This document shows positions 26,674-35,452 of a DNA stretch of 61,940 bases, one piece after another. The first letter of the stretch is position 1. Every line of letters begins with the position of its first letter. Below the pieces are notes generated by a model. The model was not told where the DNA came from and did not search any database. It worked only from the letters and a program-made list of their open reading frames with translations. Origin of the DNA: an uncultured Varibaculum sp. (lineage in GTDB: Bacteria > Actinomycetota > Actinomycetes > Actinomycetales > Actinomycetaceae); the NCBI RefSeq assembly GCF_902489465.1, contig NZ_CABTZZ010000011.1, forward strand, positions 1 to 61,940, given 5' to 3'. Made by a program: the position numbers and the translations under genes.

Positions 26674-29295
26674 ATGGGGAGTGAATACGAGCAGGCATTG
26701 ACGCAGGCGCAAAAGCAGTGGGAAGACCTGGTAGACCGGATTAACCAGGCGCGAGTTCTCTATTATGACCGGGATCGCCCCACGCTTTCGGATGCGGAAT
26801 ATGACCGGTTATTTCGTCAGCTAGAAGAGCTAGAGGGACGTTTTCCGCAGCTAATAAACCCCGATTCGCCTACCCAAACCGTAGGGGGGAACGCACAAAA
26901 AACTTTTTCTTCCGTAACCCATCTAGAGCGAATGGCCTCCCTAGATGACGTGTTTGACACCGAAGAAGTCTCTAGTTGGTACCAGCGAATGGCACAGGCC
27001 ACCGGAAAAGAAAAACCCCAGGTGAGTGCAGAAGTAAAAATTGACGGTTTAGCGGTTAACCTCACCTATCGGAACGGGAAGCTGGTCTTGGGAGCTACCC
27101 GCGGAGATGGCAGCGTAGGTGAGGACGTGAGCGCCAATATTCGCACTATCGCTAATATTCCCTCCCAGCTTACCGGCACCGTAGTGCCCGAAATTTGTGA
27201 GATCCGGGGGGAGATCTATTTTCCGCTCTCCGCTTTTAATAAGTTAAATGAGCAGCGCAGCGCCCAATGGGAGGAATACAGATCCGCCAAAAAAGCCGGT
27301 AATCTTGCCGCTTGGCGCGCGCAGCGGCAAAAGGCAGGGCTTCCCAGCAAAGTGGAGCCCCCCTTTGTGAATCCCCGCAATGCGGCTGCCGGATCGCTGC
27401 GACAAAAAGATCCCCGGGTAACGGCGGCACGCCCACTAGCTTTGATTGCCCACGGCATAGGGAAAGTGCAGTGGAAAGCAACTGATCTAATTGCCGGTTT
27501 CACCCCGCCCGCCAGCCAATTGCAGTGGTACCACCAGCTTCGTCAGTGGGGACTGCCGGTCAGCAAATATACTCGCCCCCTGCGAGGCCTGGATAAAATC
27601 CAAGAATTTATCACCCATATCGGTAAAATCCGACCCGAGATTAGTCACGAAATCGACGGGGTCGTCCTCAAGATCGATGACCTGAAAACTCAGGGGCAAC
27701 TGGGATTTACCGCGCGCGCTCCGCGCTGGGCGGTTGCCTATAAATTCCCGCCACAAGAAGTTCACACCAAACTAGTGGATATCCGGGTGGGGGTAGGGCG
27801 CACCGGCAGGATAACCCCCTACGGGGTAATGGAAAAAGTGCTGGTAGATGGCTCTAATGTGGAGCGAGCTACCCTCCATAATCCTTTCGAGGTACGCCGG
27901 AAGGGCGTGAAAATTGGGGACACGGTGGTGCTACGCAAAGCCGGGGACGTGATTCCCGAGATTGTCTGCCCGGTAGTGGATTTACGAGACGGTAGTGAAC
28001 AGGATTGGCAAATGCCTCAGCATTGTCCTTCCTGTGGCAGCGAAATTCGGCCGGAAAAAGAAGGCGATAAGGATCTAAGATGCCCCAACCAGCGCCATTG
28101 CCCCGAGCAGATTAAAGAACGAGTTATTTTCTTAGCTTCGCGCGGCGCCCTCGATATCGAAGGGTTAGGAGAACAATCGGCGGCAGCATTAACTATGCCG
28201 GAGGCAGAGCGTCCCCAGGCGGCTCTCGCCCTCACCCGAGGAGAAGCGATAGCAGCAGCGGGTAGCTTTATCTATTTTTCCGAGGCCGATCCAGCAGCTA
28301 GCATCCCGGCTGAGGACGCGGAGTCGTTACTGCCCCCGCCAACGTCCCCGGTTCTTCCCTGCGAATCTGGGCTATTTGATTTAGATGCTGAACAGCTCCT
28401 CCAGGTAAAAACCTGGAACCGAAAACAGGTAAACAAAAGCGACCGAGCCAAACTAAAAGCCCAGTTAATATCAGCAGGAAAAAGCGATAAAGAAGCCGCA
28501 GACCTAAGCAAAAAGCTGCTGAGCAGTGGAGAAATCTGGAGCTACACCCCCTATTTTGCAGGCGGAAACCCCCAGGCACCCGCCCTGGCGGCGCGGGGAA
28601 AGTTGCTGCTTGAGGAGCTGGAAAAAGCGAAAACTCAGCCACTGTGGCGGATCTTAGTGGCATTATCTATTAGGCATCTAGGTCCCCAGGCATCCCGGAC
28701 ACTAGCTGCACGTTTTGGGAGCCTGCGGGCAATCGCCAATGCCAGCGAAAGTGAACTCACCAGCGTGGATGATATTGGGGCGGAAATAGCCTCCTCTATA
28801 AAGGGGTGGTTCGCTGTTGACTGGCACCAGGAAATCGTGTCTGCCTGGGAAAAAGCGGGGGTAGTGATGCGCGAAGAGGCCGCCGCTGACTCTCAGCAAA
28901 CCCTATCTGGATTAAACGTAGTGGTCTCCGGCAAGGTAGAGGGTTACACTCGCGACGAAGCCAAAGAAGCCCTAATGCGGGCAGGGGGAAAATCTGCATC
29001 CTCGGTTTCAAAAAATACCGACCTGCTAGTTTACGGAGAAAAGGCCGGATCAAAACTAAAGAAAGCCCGCGAACTCGGGGTGGCTTGCCTGCCTGAGCAG
29101 TATTTTTCGCAGCTTTTAGCACAGGGAATGGAAGCAACCCTAGCAGCCGTTGGACGGGGAGTTGGGACAAGAAATGAGCAAGCAGTAGCGCAAGGAAGTG
29201 GGCAAACAATAGCTACCCCACCTGCGTCCTCACCCAAGAAAACGCCCCCTCCAACACCACAGACATCCGGGAGCGCTTCTGATAGCTTGTTTTAG
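26674..29295 (+). CDS. ligA: NAD-dependent DNA ligase
   Basis: Seals nicks using NAD+. The 873-residue protein has the adenylated lysine Lys122 in KIDG, the OB domain, a four-cysteine zinc finger (CPSC ... CPNQRHC near 450-472), helix-hairpin-helix repeats and a BRCT domain near 745-815. It is longer than the usual 670-700. About 110 extra residues of low similarity, including PPPTSP and a Lys/Ala-rich helix, interrupt the region just after the zinc finger and before the last hairpins (about 505-640), and a Pro/Thr/Ser-rich tail of about 50 residues follows BRCT. All catalytic elements remain, so it should be active. Confidence 0.96.
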   Translation: MGSEYEQALTQAQKQWEDLVDRINQARVLYYDRDRPTLSDAEYDRLFRQLEELEGRFPQLINPDSPTQTVGGNAQKTFSSVTHLERMASLDDVFDTEEVSSWYQRMAQATGKEKPQVSAEVKIDGLAVNLTYRNGKLVLGATRGDGSVGEDVSANIRTIANIPSQLTGTVVPEICEIRGEIYFPLSAFNKLNEQRSAQWEEYRSAKKAGNLAAWRAQRQKAGLPSKVEPPFVNPRNAAAGSLRQKDPRVTAARPLALIAHGIGKVQWKATDLIAGFTPPASQLQWYHQLRQWGLPVSKYTRPLRGLDKIQEFITHIGKIRPEISHEIDGVVLKIDDLKTQGQLGFTARAPRWAVAYKFPPQEVHTKLVDIRVGVGRTGRITPYGVMEKVLVDGSNVERATLHNPFEVRRKGVKIGDTVVLRKAGDVIPEIVCPVVDLRDGSEQDWQMPQHCPSCGSEIRPEKEGDKDLRCPNQRHCPEQIKERVIFLASRGALDIEGLGEQSAAALTMPEAERPQAALALTRGEAIAAAGSFIYFSEADPAASIPAEDAESLLPPPTSPVLPCESGLFDLDAEQLLQVKTWNRKQVNKSDRAKLKAQLISAGKSDKEAADLSKKLLSSGEIWSYTPYFAGGNPQAPALAARGKLLLEELEKAKTQPLWRILVALSIRHLGPQASRTLAARFGSLRAIANASESELTSVDDIGAEIASSIKGWFAVDWHQEIVSAWEKAGVVMREEAAADSQQTLSGLNVVVSGKVEGYTRDEAKEALMRAGGKSASSVSKNTDLLVYGEKAGSKLKKARELGVACLPEQYFSQLLAQGMEATLAAVGRGVGTRNEQAVAQGSGQTIATPPASSPKKTPPPTPQTSGSASDSLF

Positions 29296-29331
29296 CGTGT
29301 ATGCAACAAAGTCCTCAGGTAAGGCGTTAAA

Positions 29332-30582
29332 GTGGTAACTATGTTGAGGATCCCGAAGAAAACGATCCCACCGTTACTGCGCGGGTTAAAAATTGTGGCT
29401 GCGGTGATTGCGACCCTGCAAGCCGTGACGGTTACGGTTATCGTGGCGATTGACCAGTTACGTAAGTTGCGACAAACCGGTAAACCGGGTGGTTATCCCC
29501 AGATTAAACCTCAACCGATCCGGGTGGATCGCTCCTGCCTGAAAACCTATATGGATGGAGAAACTCTCTATCGCGATATGCTTGCGGTTATCGAGGGCGC
29601 GAAAGAGCGGGTATTCTTTGAAACTTTCATCTGGAAATCAGATGAAATCGGACAAGAATTCAAAGACGCCCTGATTCGGGCAGCAGAGCGCGGCGCCGAG
29701 GTCTATATCATCTGGGATCGTTTTGGAAATATGGTGGTCGATCCCCGGTTCTTCCATTTCCCCAGGTTAAAAAACCTGCATGTCCTGGGATATTCCTTAA
29801 AACATACGGCGCGTGATCACCGTAAAATCTTGGTAGTGGACTCCAAGGTGGGTTTTGTGGGGGGCTACAACATCGGCTCCTATTACTTGGACAACCAGTG
29901 GCGAGACACCCATTTGCGCATTAGCGGCTCCAACGTGTGGGAGCTGGAAAGCGCTTTCTTGGACTTTTGGAATTACGCGCAAAAATGGCATTTGCGTTTA
30001 AAGAAAGTGCGGGATCCGCGTGCCAAATCCTGGAATTCGAAAATTCAAGCCTGCGTTAATGACCCGAAACGACTGTTATTTCCAATACGCGGAATGTATG
30101 TGAACGCCCTGGATAAAGCACAAGAATCCGCCTATATCACTTCGGCTTATTTCGTTCCCGATCGGGTAATCCAGCGTTCCCTCATTGATGCTGCCCGCCG
30201 GGGAGTGGACGTGAAGGTACTGGTACCAGCCAAATCAAACCATATTCTCGCGGATTGGATTTCCCGATCCTACCTAACTGACCTGCTCGATAACCAGGTG
30301 GAACTGTGGCTGTATGACAATGTCATGATCCACGCCAAAACCGCGGTTATCGATGGATACTGGTCAACAATCGGCACCGCCAATATCGACCGGCTATCAA
30401 TGACCGGCAACCATGAAATAAATATGTCGATTACCTCCCGGCCGCTAGCGGCGAATATGGAGAATATTTTCTTTACTGACCTGTTAAATGCGCGCTCTAT
30501 TAGCCGCCACGAATGGAATCAGCGTCCCTTTATTGCCCGGATAGCAGAGCGACTATTACGTCCCTTCGCCTTCCTGGTCTAA
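29332..30582 (+). CDS. Cardiolipin synthase-like phospholipase D family protein
   Basis: The 416-residue protein has one N-terminal membrane helix (about residues 20-45) and two complete HKD motifs, HRKILVVD at 163-170 and HAKTAVID at 334-341, the hallmark of PLD-type cardiolipin synthases, which join two phosphatidylglycerols. The usual bacterial enzyme has two N-terminal helices; the shorter anchor is also seen in related PLD proteins. PgsA, encoded in the same window, makes its substrate. An ATG three codons after the GTG is an alternative start. Confidence 0.88.
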   Translation: MVTMLRIPKKTIPPLLRGLKIVAAVIATLQAVTVTVIVAIDQLRKLRQTGKPGGYPQIKPQPIRVDRSCLKTYMDGETLYRDMLAVIEGAKERVFFETFIWKSDEIGQEFKDALIRAAERGAEVYIIWDRFGNMVVDPRFFHFPRLKNLHVLGYSLKHTARDHRKILVVDSKVGFVGGYNIGSYYLDNQWRDTHLRISGSNVWELESAFLDFWNYAQKWHLRLKKVRDPRAKSWNSKIQACVNDPKRLLFPIRGMYVNALDKAQESAYITSAYFVPDRVIQRSLIDAARRGVDVKVLVPAKSNHILADWISRSYLTDLLDNQVELWLYDNVMIHAKTAVIDGYWSTIGTANIDRLSMTGNHEINMSITSRPLAANMENIFFTDLLNARSISRHEWNQRPFIARIAERLLRPFAFLV

Positions 30583-30637
30583 GCTCAATCGACCGCTGCT
30601 GTCGCCTCGAGCCCGATGGGGGGTTTAGAGGCGTAAT

Positions 30638-30666
30638 ATGACCGGGAGAGCCGCGGGCATTAGACT
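30638..30666 (+). promoter_or_regulatory. gatC promoter with leaderless -10
   Basis: TAGACT (30661-30666) ends six bases before the gatC ATG; a -35-like ATGACC (30638-30643) lies exactly 17 bases further up. No ribosome site is present in the gap GGGGCT. Confidence 0.55.
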
Positions 30667-30672
30667 GGGGCT

Positions 30673-30969
30673 ATGTCGACAATTGATAGGGATGAAGTAG
30701 TGCGCGTGGCCGCTTTGGCGCGGATCGCACTCACCGATGAAGAAATAGACCAGTTCGCGGGGGAGCTGGGGCAGATCGCGGCGGCGGTTGCTACCGTCTC
30801 TGAGGCCGTAGGACCTGATACTAAAGCCACCTCCCACCCGATTGAGATGAGCAATGTACTCCGACCAGACGAGGTAGGACAGTGCCTTGACCGGGAGGAA
30901 CTATTGTCCGGAGCGCCTTTGGCTGAAGATGGCCAGTTCCGGGTACCGCAAATCATTGGGGAGGAGTAA
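30673..30969 (+). CDS. gatC: Aspartyl/glutamyl-tRNA amidotransferase subunit C
   Basis: Small stabilising subunit of GatCAB, which converts Glu-tRNA-Gln and Asp-tRNA-Asn to the amide forms. The 98-residue product has the family pattern VARVAALARIALTDEEID at the start and LRPDEVGQCLDREELL in the middle. gatA starts two bases after the stop and gatB follows, so all three subunits come from one transcript. Confidence 0.95.
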   Translation: MSTIDRDEVVRVAALARIALTDEEIDQFAGELGQIAAAVATVSEAVGPDTKATSHPIEMSNVLRPDEVGQCLDREELLSGAPLAEDGQFRVPQIIGEE

Positions 30970-30971
30970 CC

Positions 30972-32465
30972 GTGGAAGACTTTTTGAAACTTTCAGCCCT
31001 GCAGCTAGCGGAGAAGCTGCGCGCTGGGGAGCTGACTTCCGAACAGCTGACTCAGGCTTGCCTAGATCGGATTGAACAGTTAAACCCGAGCCTAAATGTG
31101 TTCGTGCATTTAGATTCCGAGGGCGCCTTAGAGACTGCCCGGCGCGTAGACAAGGCTCGCCAGAGCGGAGAAGAACTACATCCCTTAGCCGGTCTGCCGA
31201 TTGCCTTGAAAGACAATATGGTTACCCGCGGGCAGGAAACTACTTGCTGCTCCAAGATTTTGGCTGGTTGGAAGCCTCCCTACGATGCCACGGTAGTTAG
31301 CAAAATCAAAGATGCGGGGCTCCCGATTATCGGTAAAACCAATATGGACGAGTTCGCGATGGGCTCGTCTACTGAGCATTCTGCCTTTGGGCCCACCCAC
31401 AATCCTTGGGATCTTTCTCGGATTCCCGGTGGCTCGGGCGGGGGGTCGGCTGCGGCAGTCGCCTCCTTCATGGTGCCTTTAGCTTTAGGTTCCGACACCG
31501 GTGGCTCGATTCGTCAGCCCGGTGCAGTAACTGGCACCGTGGGCGCCAAACCCACCTACGGGGCGGTTTCCCGATACGGTCTGGTAGCTATGGCTTCCTC
31601 GCTAGATCAGATCGGTCCGGTGACCCGCACGGTGGCGGACGCGGCGGCGTTACAAGAGTTAGTGGGCGGGCATGACCCCTTTGACTCCACTTCCCTAGAT
31701 GAACCGGTTCCGGCATTGCTGGAGGCAGTGCAGGAATACCAAGGTAAAACTGACCTCTCAGGGCTGCGCCTGGGGGTAGTTAAACAGGGCAGCGGAGATG
31801 GCTACGAAGAGGACGTAACCCGCACCTTTAACGATACGGTGGCGGCTTTGAAAGAGCGGGGAGCTACGGTTACTGAAATCGATATGCCTTCCTTTAAAGA
31901 CGCCCTCGCCGCCTACTACTTGATTATGCCGGCAGAAGTTTCTTCTAACATGGCACGCTTTGACGGTATCCGTTTCGGAATCCGGGTAGAGTCGACCTCC
32001 GGGCCGGTAACTGCCGAAACCGTAATGGCGGCTACCCGCGAAGCCGGTTTTGGGGCAGAAGTTAAACGCCGGATTATTCTGGGTACCCACGTGTTATCTG
32101 CCGGGTACTTTGATGCCTATTACGGTAGCGCCCAAAAGGTACGCACCTTGGTGCAAGAAGACTATGCCAAGGCGTTCTCGCAGGTAGATGCGCTAGTGCT
32201 GCCTACTTCGCCGACTGTAGCCTTCAAACTCGGGGAAAAGATTGGCGACCCGCTGACCATGTACAACTGCGATATTGCCACTATCCCCGCGAACCTGGCA
32301 GGTATTCCGGCGATCAGCGTGCCGATCGGGTTAGATCATCAAGGACTGCCGATTGGTTTCCAGGTAATGGCGCCTCAGCGTGCCGACGCCCTTATGTATC
32401 AGGTAGCCCAGGCCGCAGTTGACGCCTGCGGCACCGATGTTCCGGCTGCTTGCCCGGTGAAGTAG
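30972..32465 (+). CDS. gatA: Aspartyl/glutamyl-tRNA amidotransferase subunit A
   Basis: Amidase subunit that frees ammonia from glutamine. The 497-residue protein has the Ser-cisSer-Lys triad of the amidase signature family: Lys80 in ALKDN, Ser155 in GGSGGGS and the nucleophile Ser179 in SDTGGS. Length and order are standard. The GTG start lies two bases after gatC, indicating coupled translation. Confidence 0.97.
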   Translation: MEDFLKLSALQLAEKLRAGELTSEQLTQACLDRIEQLNPSLNVFVHLDSEGALETARRVDKARQSGEELHPLAGLPIALKDNMVTRGQETTCCSKILAGWKPPYDATVVSKIKDAGLPIIGKTNMDEFAMGSSTEHSAFGPTHNPWDLSRIPGGSGGGSAAAVASFMVPLALGSDTGGSIRQPGAVTGTVGAKPTYGAVSRYGLVAMASSLDQIGPVTRTVADAAALQELVGGHDPFDSTSLDEPVPALLEAVQEYQGKTDLSGLRLGVVKQGSGDGYEEDVTRTFNDTVAALKERGATVTEIDMPSFKDALAAYYLIMPAEVSSNMARFDGIRFGIRVESTSGPVTAETVMAATREAGFGAEVKRRIILGTHVLSAGYFDAYYGSAQKVRTLVQEDYAKAFSQVDALVLPTSPTVAFKLGEKIGDPLTMYNCDIATIPANLAGIPAISVPIGLDHQGLPIGFQVMAPQRADALMYQVAQAAVDACGTDVPAACPVK

Positions 32466-32475
32466 AGGAGAAGCA

Positions 32476-33972
32476 ATGAGCGATTTAATGAAATACGAAG
32501 ATGCAGTAGCCGAATTCGATCCGGTATTGGGGTTAGAAGTCCATGTTGAGCTGGGCACTGAAACCAAAATGTTTGATAGCGCCCCGAACTCTTCACTGGG
32601 GGAACCCAACACTCGGGTAACCCCGGTCTCTGTAGGGTTACCCGGATCCCTACCGGTAGCTAACGAGCGGGCAGTGGAATACGCGATCAAGATTGGGCTG
32701 GCACTCAATTGCGAGATTGCCCCCTTCTGCCGCTTCGCCCGTAAAAACTATTTCTATCCCGACCTGGCGAAGGCCTACCAGATTTCCCAATTCGATGAAC
32801 CTATCGCCCATGACGGTTATGTAGATGTTGAACTCGATGATGGGGAAATCTTCCGGGTCAATATTGAACGTGCCCATATGGAAGAGGACGCTGGTAAAAA
32901 CACCCATATCGGAGGCGATGCCGGTCGTATCCAAGGTGCCGCCTATTCCCTGGTGGACTATAACCGCGCCGGGGTGCCGCTAGTTGAGATTGTTACTCGC
33001 CCTATTGAGGGCGCGGGGGATCGCGCTCCCGAGGTAGCTGCCGCATATGTGCGTACTTTGCGCGATATTTTCCGAGCCCTGGAGGTTTCCGAGGCCCGGA
33101 TGGAACGGGGAAACGTGCGCGCGGATGTGAACGTGTCTTTGCGGCCCAGCCCGGATGCGCCCTTGGGAACCCGCACGGAAACTAAGAACGTGAACTCGTT
33201 TAAAGCCATTGAAAAAACGGTTACTTTCGAGATTCGCCGCCAAGCCAAGATTCTTTCTGAAGGTGGCAAAGTTATCCAAGAAACTCGTCACTGGCATGAA
33301 GATACTGCTACCACTTCTTCGGGGCGGGAAAAATCTGACGCTGAAGATTACCGCTATTTCCCGGAACCAGATTTGGTGCCGGTAGCTCCTGCGAAAGAAT
33401 GGGTGGAAGAGCTACGAGCCAACCTGCCGGAACTGCCGGTAGCCCGGCGCCGCCGCCTGCGCGAAGAATACGGTTTCTCCGATATGGAAATGCGAGACGT
33501 GGTAAACGCGGACGCCTTGGATATTATCGAGGCCACGGTCGCGGCAGGAGCAGCGCCCCAGGCTGCGCGGAAATGGTGGATGGGGGAAATCTCCCGGATT
33601 GCCAAAGAAAAGAACCTGGGTCTTGAGCAGGTAGCGGCCAAGCCCGCCGATGTGGCGCAGCTACAAGACTTGGTTGACCAGGGTAAACTTAATGATAAGT
33701 TGGCTCGAAAGGTGATCGCCGGGGTACTGGAAGGTGAAGGTACCCCCGCCGAAGTTATGCAGGCGCGCGGACTAGAAATCGTACGAGACACCGCTGCCCT
33801 AGAGGCCGCAGTCGCCCAGGTGATTGCGGATAACCCGAAAGTGGTGGAGCAAATCAAAGGCGGAAAAGTTAAGGCGATTGGCGCCCTCATGGGTGGGGTC
33901 ATGCGTGCCACCAAGGGGCAGGCAGATGCCGGTGAAGCTCGGGAAATGATCCTCAAGCAAATCAACGGCTAG
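32476..33972 (+). CDS. gatB: Aspartyl/glutamyl-tRNA amidotransferase subunit B
   Basis: Kinase/transamidase subunit that binds the mischarged tRNA and activates its side chain. The 498-residue protein carries LGLEVHVELGTETKMF near residues 18-33, the central GatB/E catalytic domain and the helical YqeY-like tail (from about 350). GGAG precedes the ATG. It ends the gatCAB operon and faces a convergent gene across a gene-free 518-base region full of inverted repeats. Confidence 0.97.
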   Translation: MSDLMKYEDAVAEFDPVLGLEVHVELGTETKMFDSAPNSSLGEPNTRVTPVSVGLPGSLPVANERAVEYAIKIGLALNCEIAPFCRFARKNYFYPDLAKAYQISQFDEPIAHDGYVDVELDDGEIFRVNIERAHMEEDAGKNTHIGGDAGRIQGAAYSLVDYNRAGVPLVEIVTRPIEGAGDRAPEVAAAYVRTLRDIFRALEVSEARMERGNVRADVNVSLRPSPDAPLGTRTETKNVNSFKAIEKTVTFEIRRQAKILSEGGKVIQETRHWHEDTATTSSGREKSDAEDYRYFPEPDLVPVAPAKEWVEELRANLPELPVARRRRLREEYGFSDMEMRDVVNADALDIIEATVAAGAAPQAARKWWMGEISRIAKEKNLGLEQVAAKPADVAQLQDLVDQGKLNDKLARKVIAGVLEGEGTPAEVMQARGLEIVRDTAALEAAVAQVIADNPKVVEQIKGGKVKAIGALMGGVMRATKGQADAGEAREMILKQING

Positions 33973-34051
33973 TTCTCGTACTTTGCGCGAGGTGGTTACT
34001 CGCGGGGTACATGCGGGGGAGAGATTTTCCTCCCGCCCCTACCCACTTAGA

Positions 34052-34065
34052 CCCGCACGTGCGGG
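34052..34065. repeat. 14-bp perfect palindrome
   Basis: CCCGCACGTGCGGG is a perfect palindrome that overlaps the left end of the first composite inverted repeat. Confidence 0.6.
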
Positions 34066-34165
34066 GGCGGATTTTGCCTCCCCGCCCAAAAACTCGTGAA
34101 AGACCGAGGTCTTTCACGAGTTTTACGCCCGCCTAGCCTGCTCGGCATAAATCCGCCCTCGCACG
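34058..34165. repeat. Composite inverted repeat 1
   Basis: The inner stem AAAACTCGTGAAAGAC (34089-34104) pairs perfectly with 34109-34124 around the loop CGAG. Outside it, CGTGCGGGGGCGGATTTTGCC on the left matches the complement of 34143-34165 with few mismatches, while about 20 bases in between differ in length. The whole makes an imperfect hairpin of about 50 base pairs. Confidence 0.8.
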
Positions 34166-34361
34166 CCTGCATGCCACCCGGGATTTTACTGCAGTTTCCT
34201 GAGCCTAGTGAAGTGGGAATAACCACGGAATACAAGCCTGTATAGTCCAATAGTTACGGTTGCGTTTACCTTTGTAGCGCGAAGAAAAGATTTATCCGAG
34301 TTAACCTGCAGACCGGTATTACCAATAGGAAGAAGCGGACGGCGAGAATGATCCGTAATAA

Positions 34362-34469
34362 GCGCGGAGGAGAGATTTTATCCGAGTGGGTGCGGTGGGC
34401 ATAAGAATTTGGAAAACGGCGCTACGTTTTCCAAATTCTTGGGCGGGAGGAAAAATCTCTCCTTCGCGC
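34362..34469. repeat. Composite inverted repeat 2
   Basis: The inner stem AAGAATTTGGAAAACG (34403-34418) pairs perfectly with 34425-34440 around a six-base loop. Outer arms GCGCGGAGGAGAGATTTT (left) and the complement of 34451-34469 match with one or two changes. The architecture is the same as composite repeat 1, but the inner stem is a different sequence. Confidence 0.8.
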
Positions 34470-34490
34470 ATTTAGTAGCTAGTTCGACCT

Positions 34491-34922
34491 TCACTTTTTC
34501 TTGGGGGGAGTGGGGTTGGGAACCGAACCTTTCTTGGAACGCGGACGCACCATGGCTTGCAGTCCTTCGCCAGAGACCGCCAGCCAGTAGAGGTCAAACT
34601 GTCCGAAAGTAGCGCTGCGTAGCTGGGTGGGGTCAGCCACCGGGGCAAGCAAGCGGGCAATCACCATATCGGAAGCCCCTAGTTTACGTAGCAAGGCCGA
34701 AAAAGTTTTGAAACTTGCGGTTTTGCCAATCCCGGCAACCGCTATCGAGGAAAAATCGTCCTCACACTCGTACAAGGGGCGCTGATCTTGGGGTATGCAT
34801 TCATAAAATGCTGCTTGTAGAGCCTGCCGTGAGGCCTCGCTATTATGGCTACGCCGGTAACGTAAAATCGTCCATCCCGCGACAATCCCGACGATAACTC
34901 CCAATAGTATCCAAAGCGCCAC
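34491..34922 (-). CDS. Membrane-anchored small protein, unknown function
   Basis: I do not recognise the family. The 143-residue product starts with one strong membrane helix (residues 2-21) followed by RYRR, so the rest should lie in the cytoplasm. The middle part (about 45-120) looks like a compact alpha/beta domain, and the tail is rich in Lys, Pro and Arg. The start lies two bases after the stop of the macrodomain gene, so it is the last gene of an msrA-macrodomain transcript. A part in stress repair or ADP-ribose metabolism would be inferred from context only. Confidence 0.65.
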   Translation of the reverse strand: MALWILLGVIVGIVAGWTILRYRRSHNSEASRQALQAAFYECIPQDQRPLYECEDDFSSIAVAGIGKTASFKTFSALLRKLGASDMVIARLLAPVADPTQLRSATFGQFDLYWLAVSGEGLQAMVRPRSKKGSVPNPTPPKKK

Positions 34923-34924
34923 AA

Positions 34925-35452
34925 CTATCCCTCGAAAGCCGATAGTGTCTGCTGGTAAACCTGCTGATCCTCGGGGCTAAAACAACAGATAATTATGGAG
35001 TTTAGGGTAGAGGGAGAGACGGAAAAATCTTTGATTTGCTCTATGGCAATCGCGGCTGCCTGCGCTATGGGGAAGCGGTAGACCCCGGTTGAAATCGAGG
35101 GGAATGCTATTGAACGACAATGGTTCTGCGCAGCCAGGTGTAAGCAATTGCGCCAACAAGTCGCCAAGAGCTCGGCTTCCCGACTGCCTCCACCATGCCA
35201 AACCGGCCCAGGAGTATGTATCACGTACTTGGCAGGTAGGTTATAGCCCCCGGTGACCTTAGCTTCCCCGGTTCGGGCTCCGCCTAGGGTGCGGCATTCT
35301 TGGAGCAGACCGGAACCGGCTGCGCGGTGAATAGCCCCGTCTACACCGCCTCCTCCCAGTAGGGAAGTGTTTGCCGCGTTGACAATCGCGTCAACATCCA
35401 GCGTAGTGATATCCGCTAAAACTACTTCTACCTGCAGTGTTCCTAATTGCAT
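34925..35452 (-). CDS. Macrodomain protein, probable O-acetyl-ADP-ribose deacetylase
   Basis: The 175-residue protein is a single macrodomain of the YmdB/MacroD type. It shows VDAIVNAANTSLLGGGGVDGAIH near residues 20-42, with the conserved Asn and Asp of the ADP-ribose pocket, the phosphate loop ISTGVYRFP near 120-128 and a YVIHTPGP strand. Such proteins remove acetyl or ADP-ribosyl groups. Its start overlaps the msrA stop by ten bases, so translation is probably coupled. Confidence 0.93.
   Translation of the reverse strand: MQLGTLQVEVVLADITTLDVDAIVNAANTSLLGGGGVDGAIHRAAGSGLLQECRTLGGARTGEAKVTGGYNLPAKYVIHTPGPVWHGGGSREAELLATCWRNCLHLAAQNHCRSIAFPSISTGVYRFPIAQAAAIAIEQIKDFSVSPSTLNSIIICCFSPEDQQVYQQTLSAFEG

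Larger units (their letters stand above)
33973..34490. repeat. Gene-free region with a cluster of REP-like inverted repeats
   Basis: No reading frame here looks coding. The region holds about six degenerate copies of a roughly 28-base unit, GYGCGnnGGAGAGATTTT followed by nCCTCCCGCCC, at about 34011-34037 (+), 34058-34087 (+), 34129-34165 (-), 34277-34300 (+), 34362-34387 (+) and 34441-34469 (-). Four of them bracket two perfect 16-bp hairpins of unrelated sequence. Most units can also fold on their own (GCGGGnGGA pairs with TCCTCCCGC). The location between convergent genes suits a terminator or REP/BIME-like role; a MITE-like origin is possible. Confidence 0.7.

Noticed and set aside
30605..30636. 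Terminator between the PLD gene and gatC
   Set aside because: CGCCTC and GAGGCG could pair, but the loop is long and no T-run follows, so it was not called.
33354..33965. 203-codon antisense frame inside gatB
   Set aside because: Composition is a mirror of the conserved gatB tail; no family resemblance and no promoter or ribosome site.
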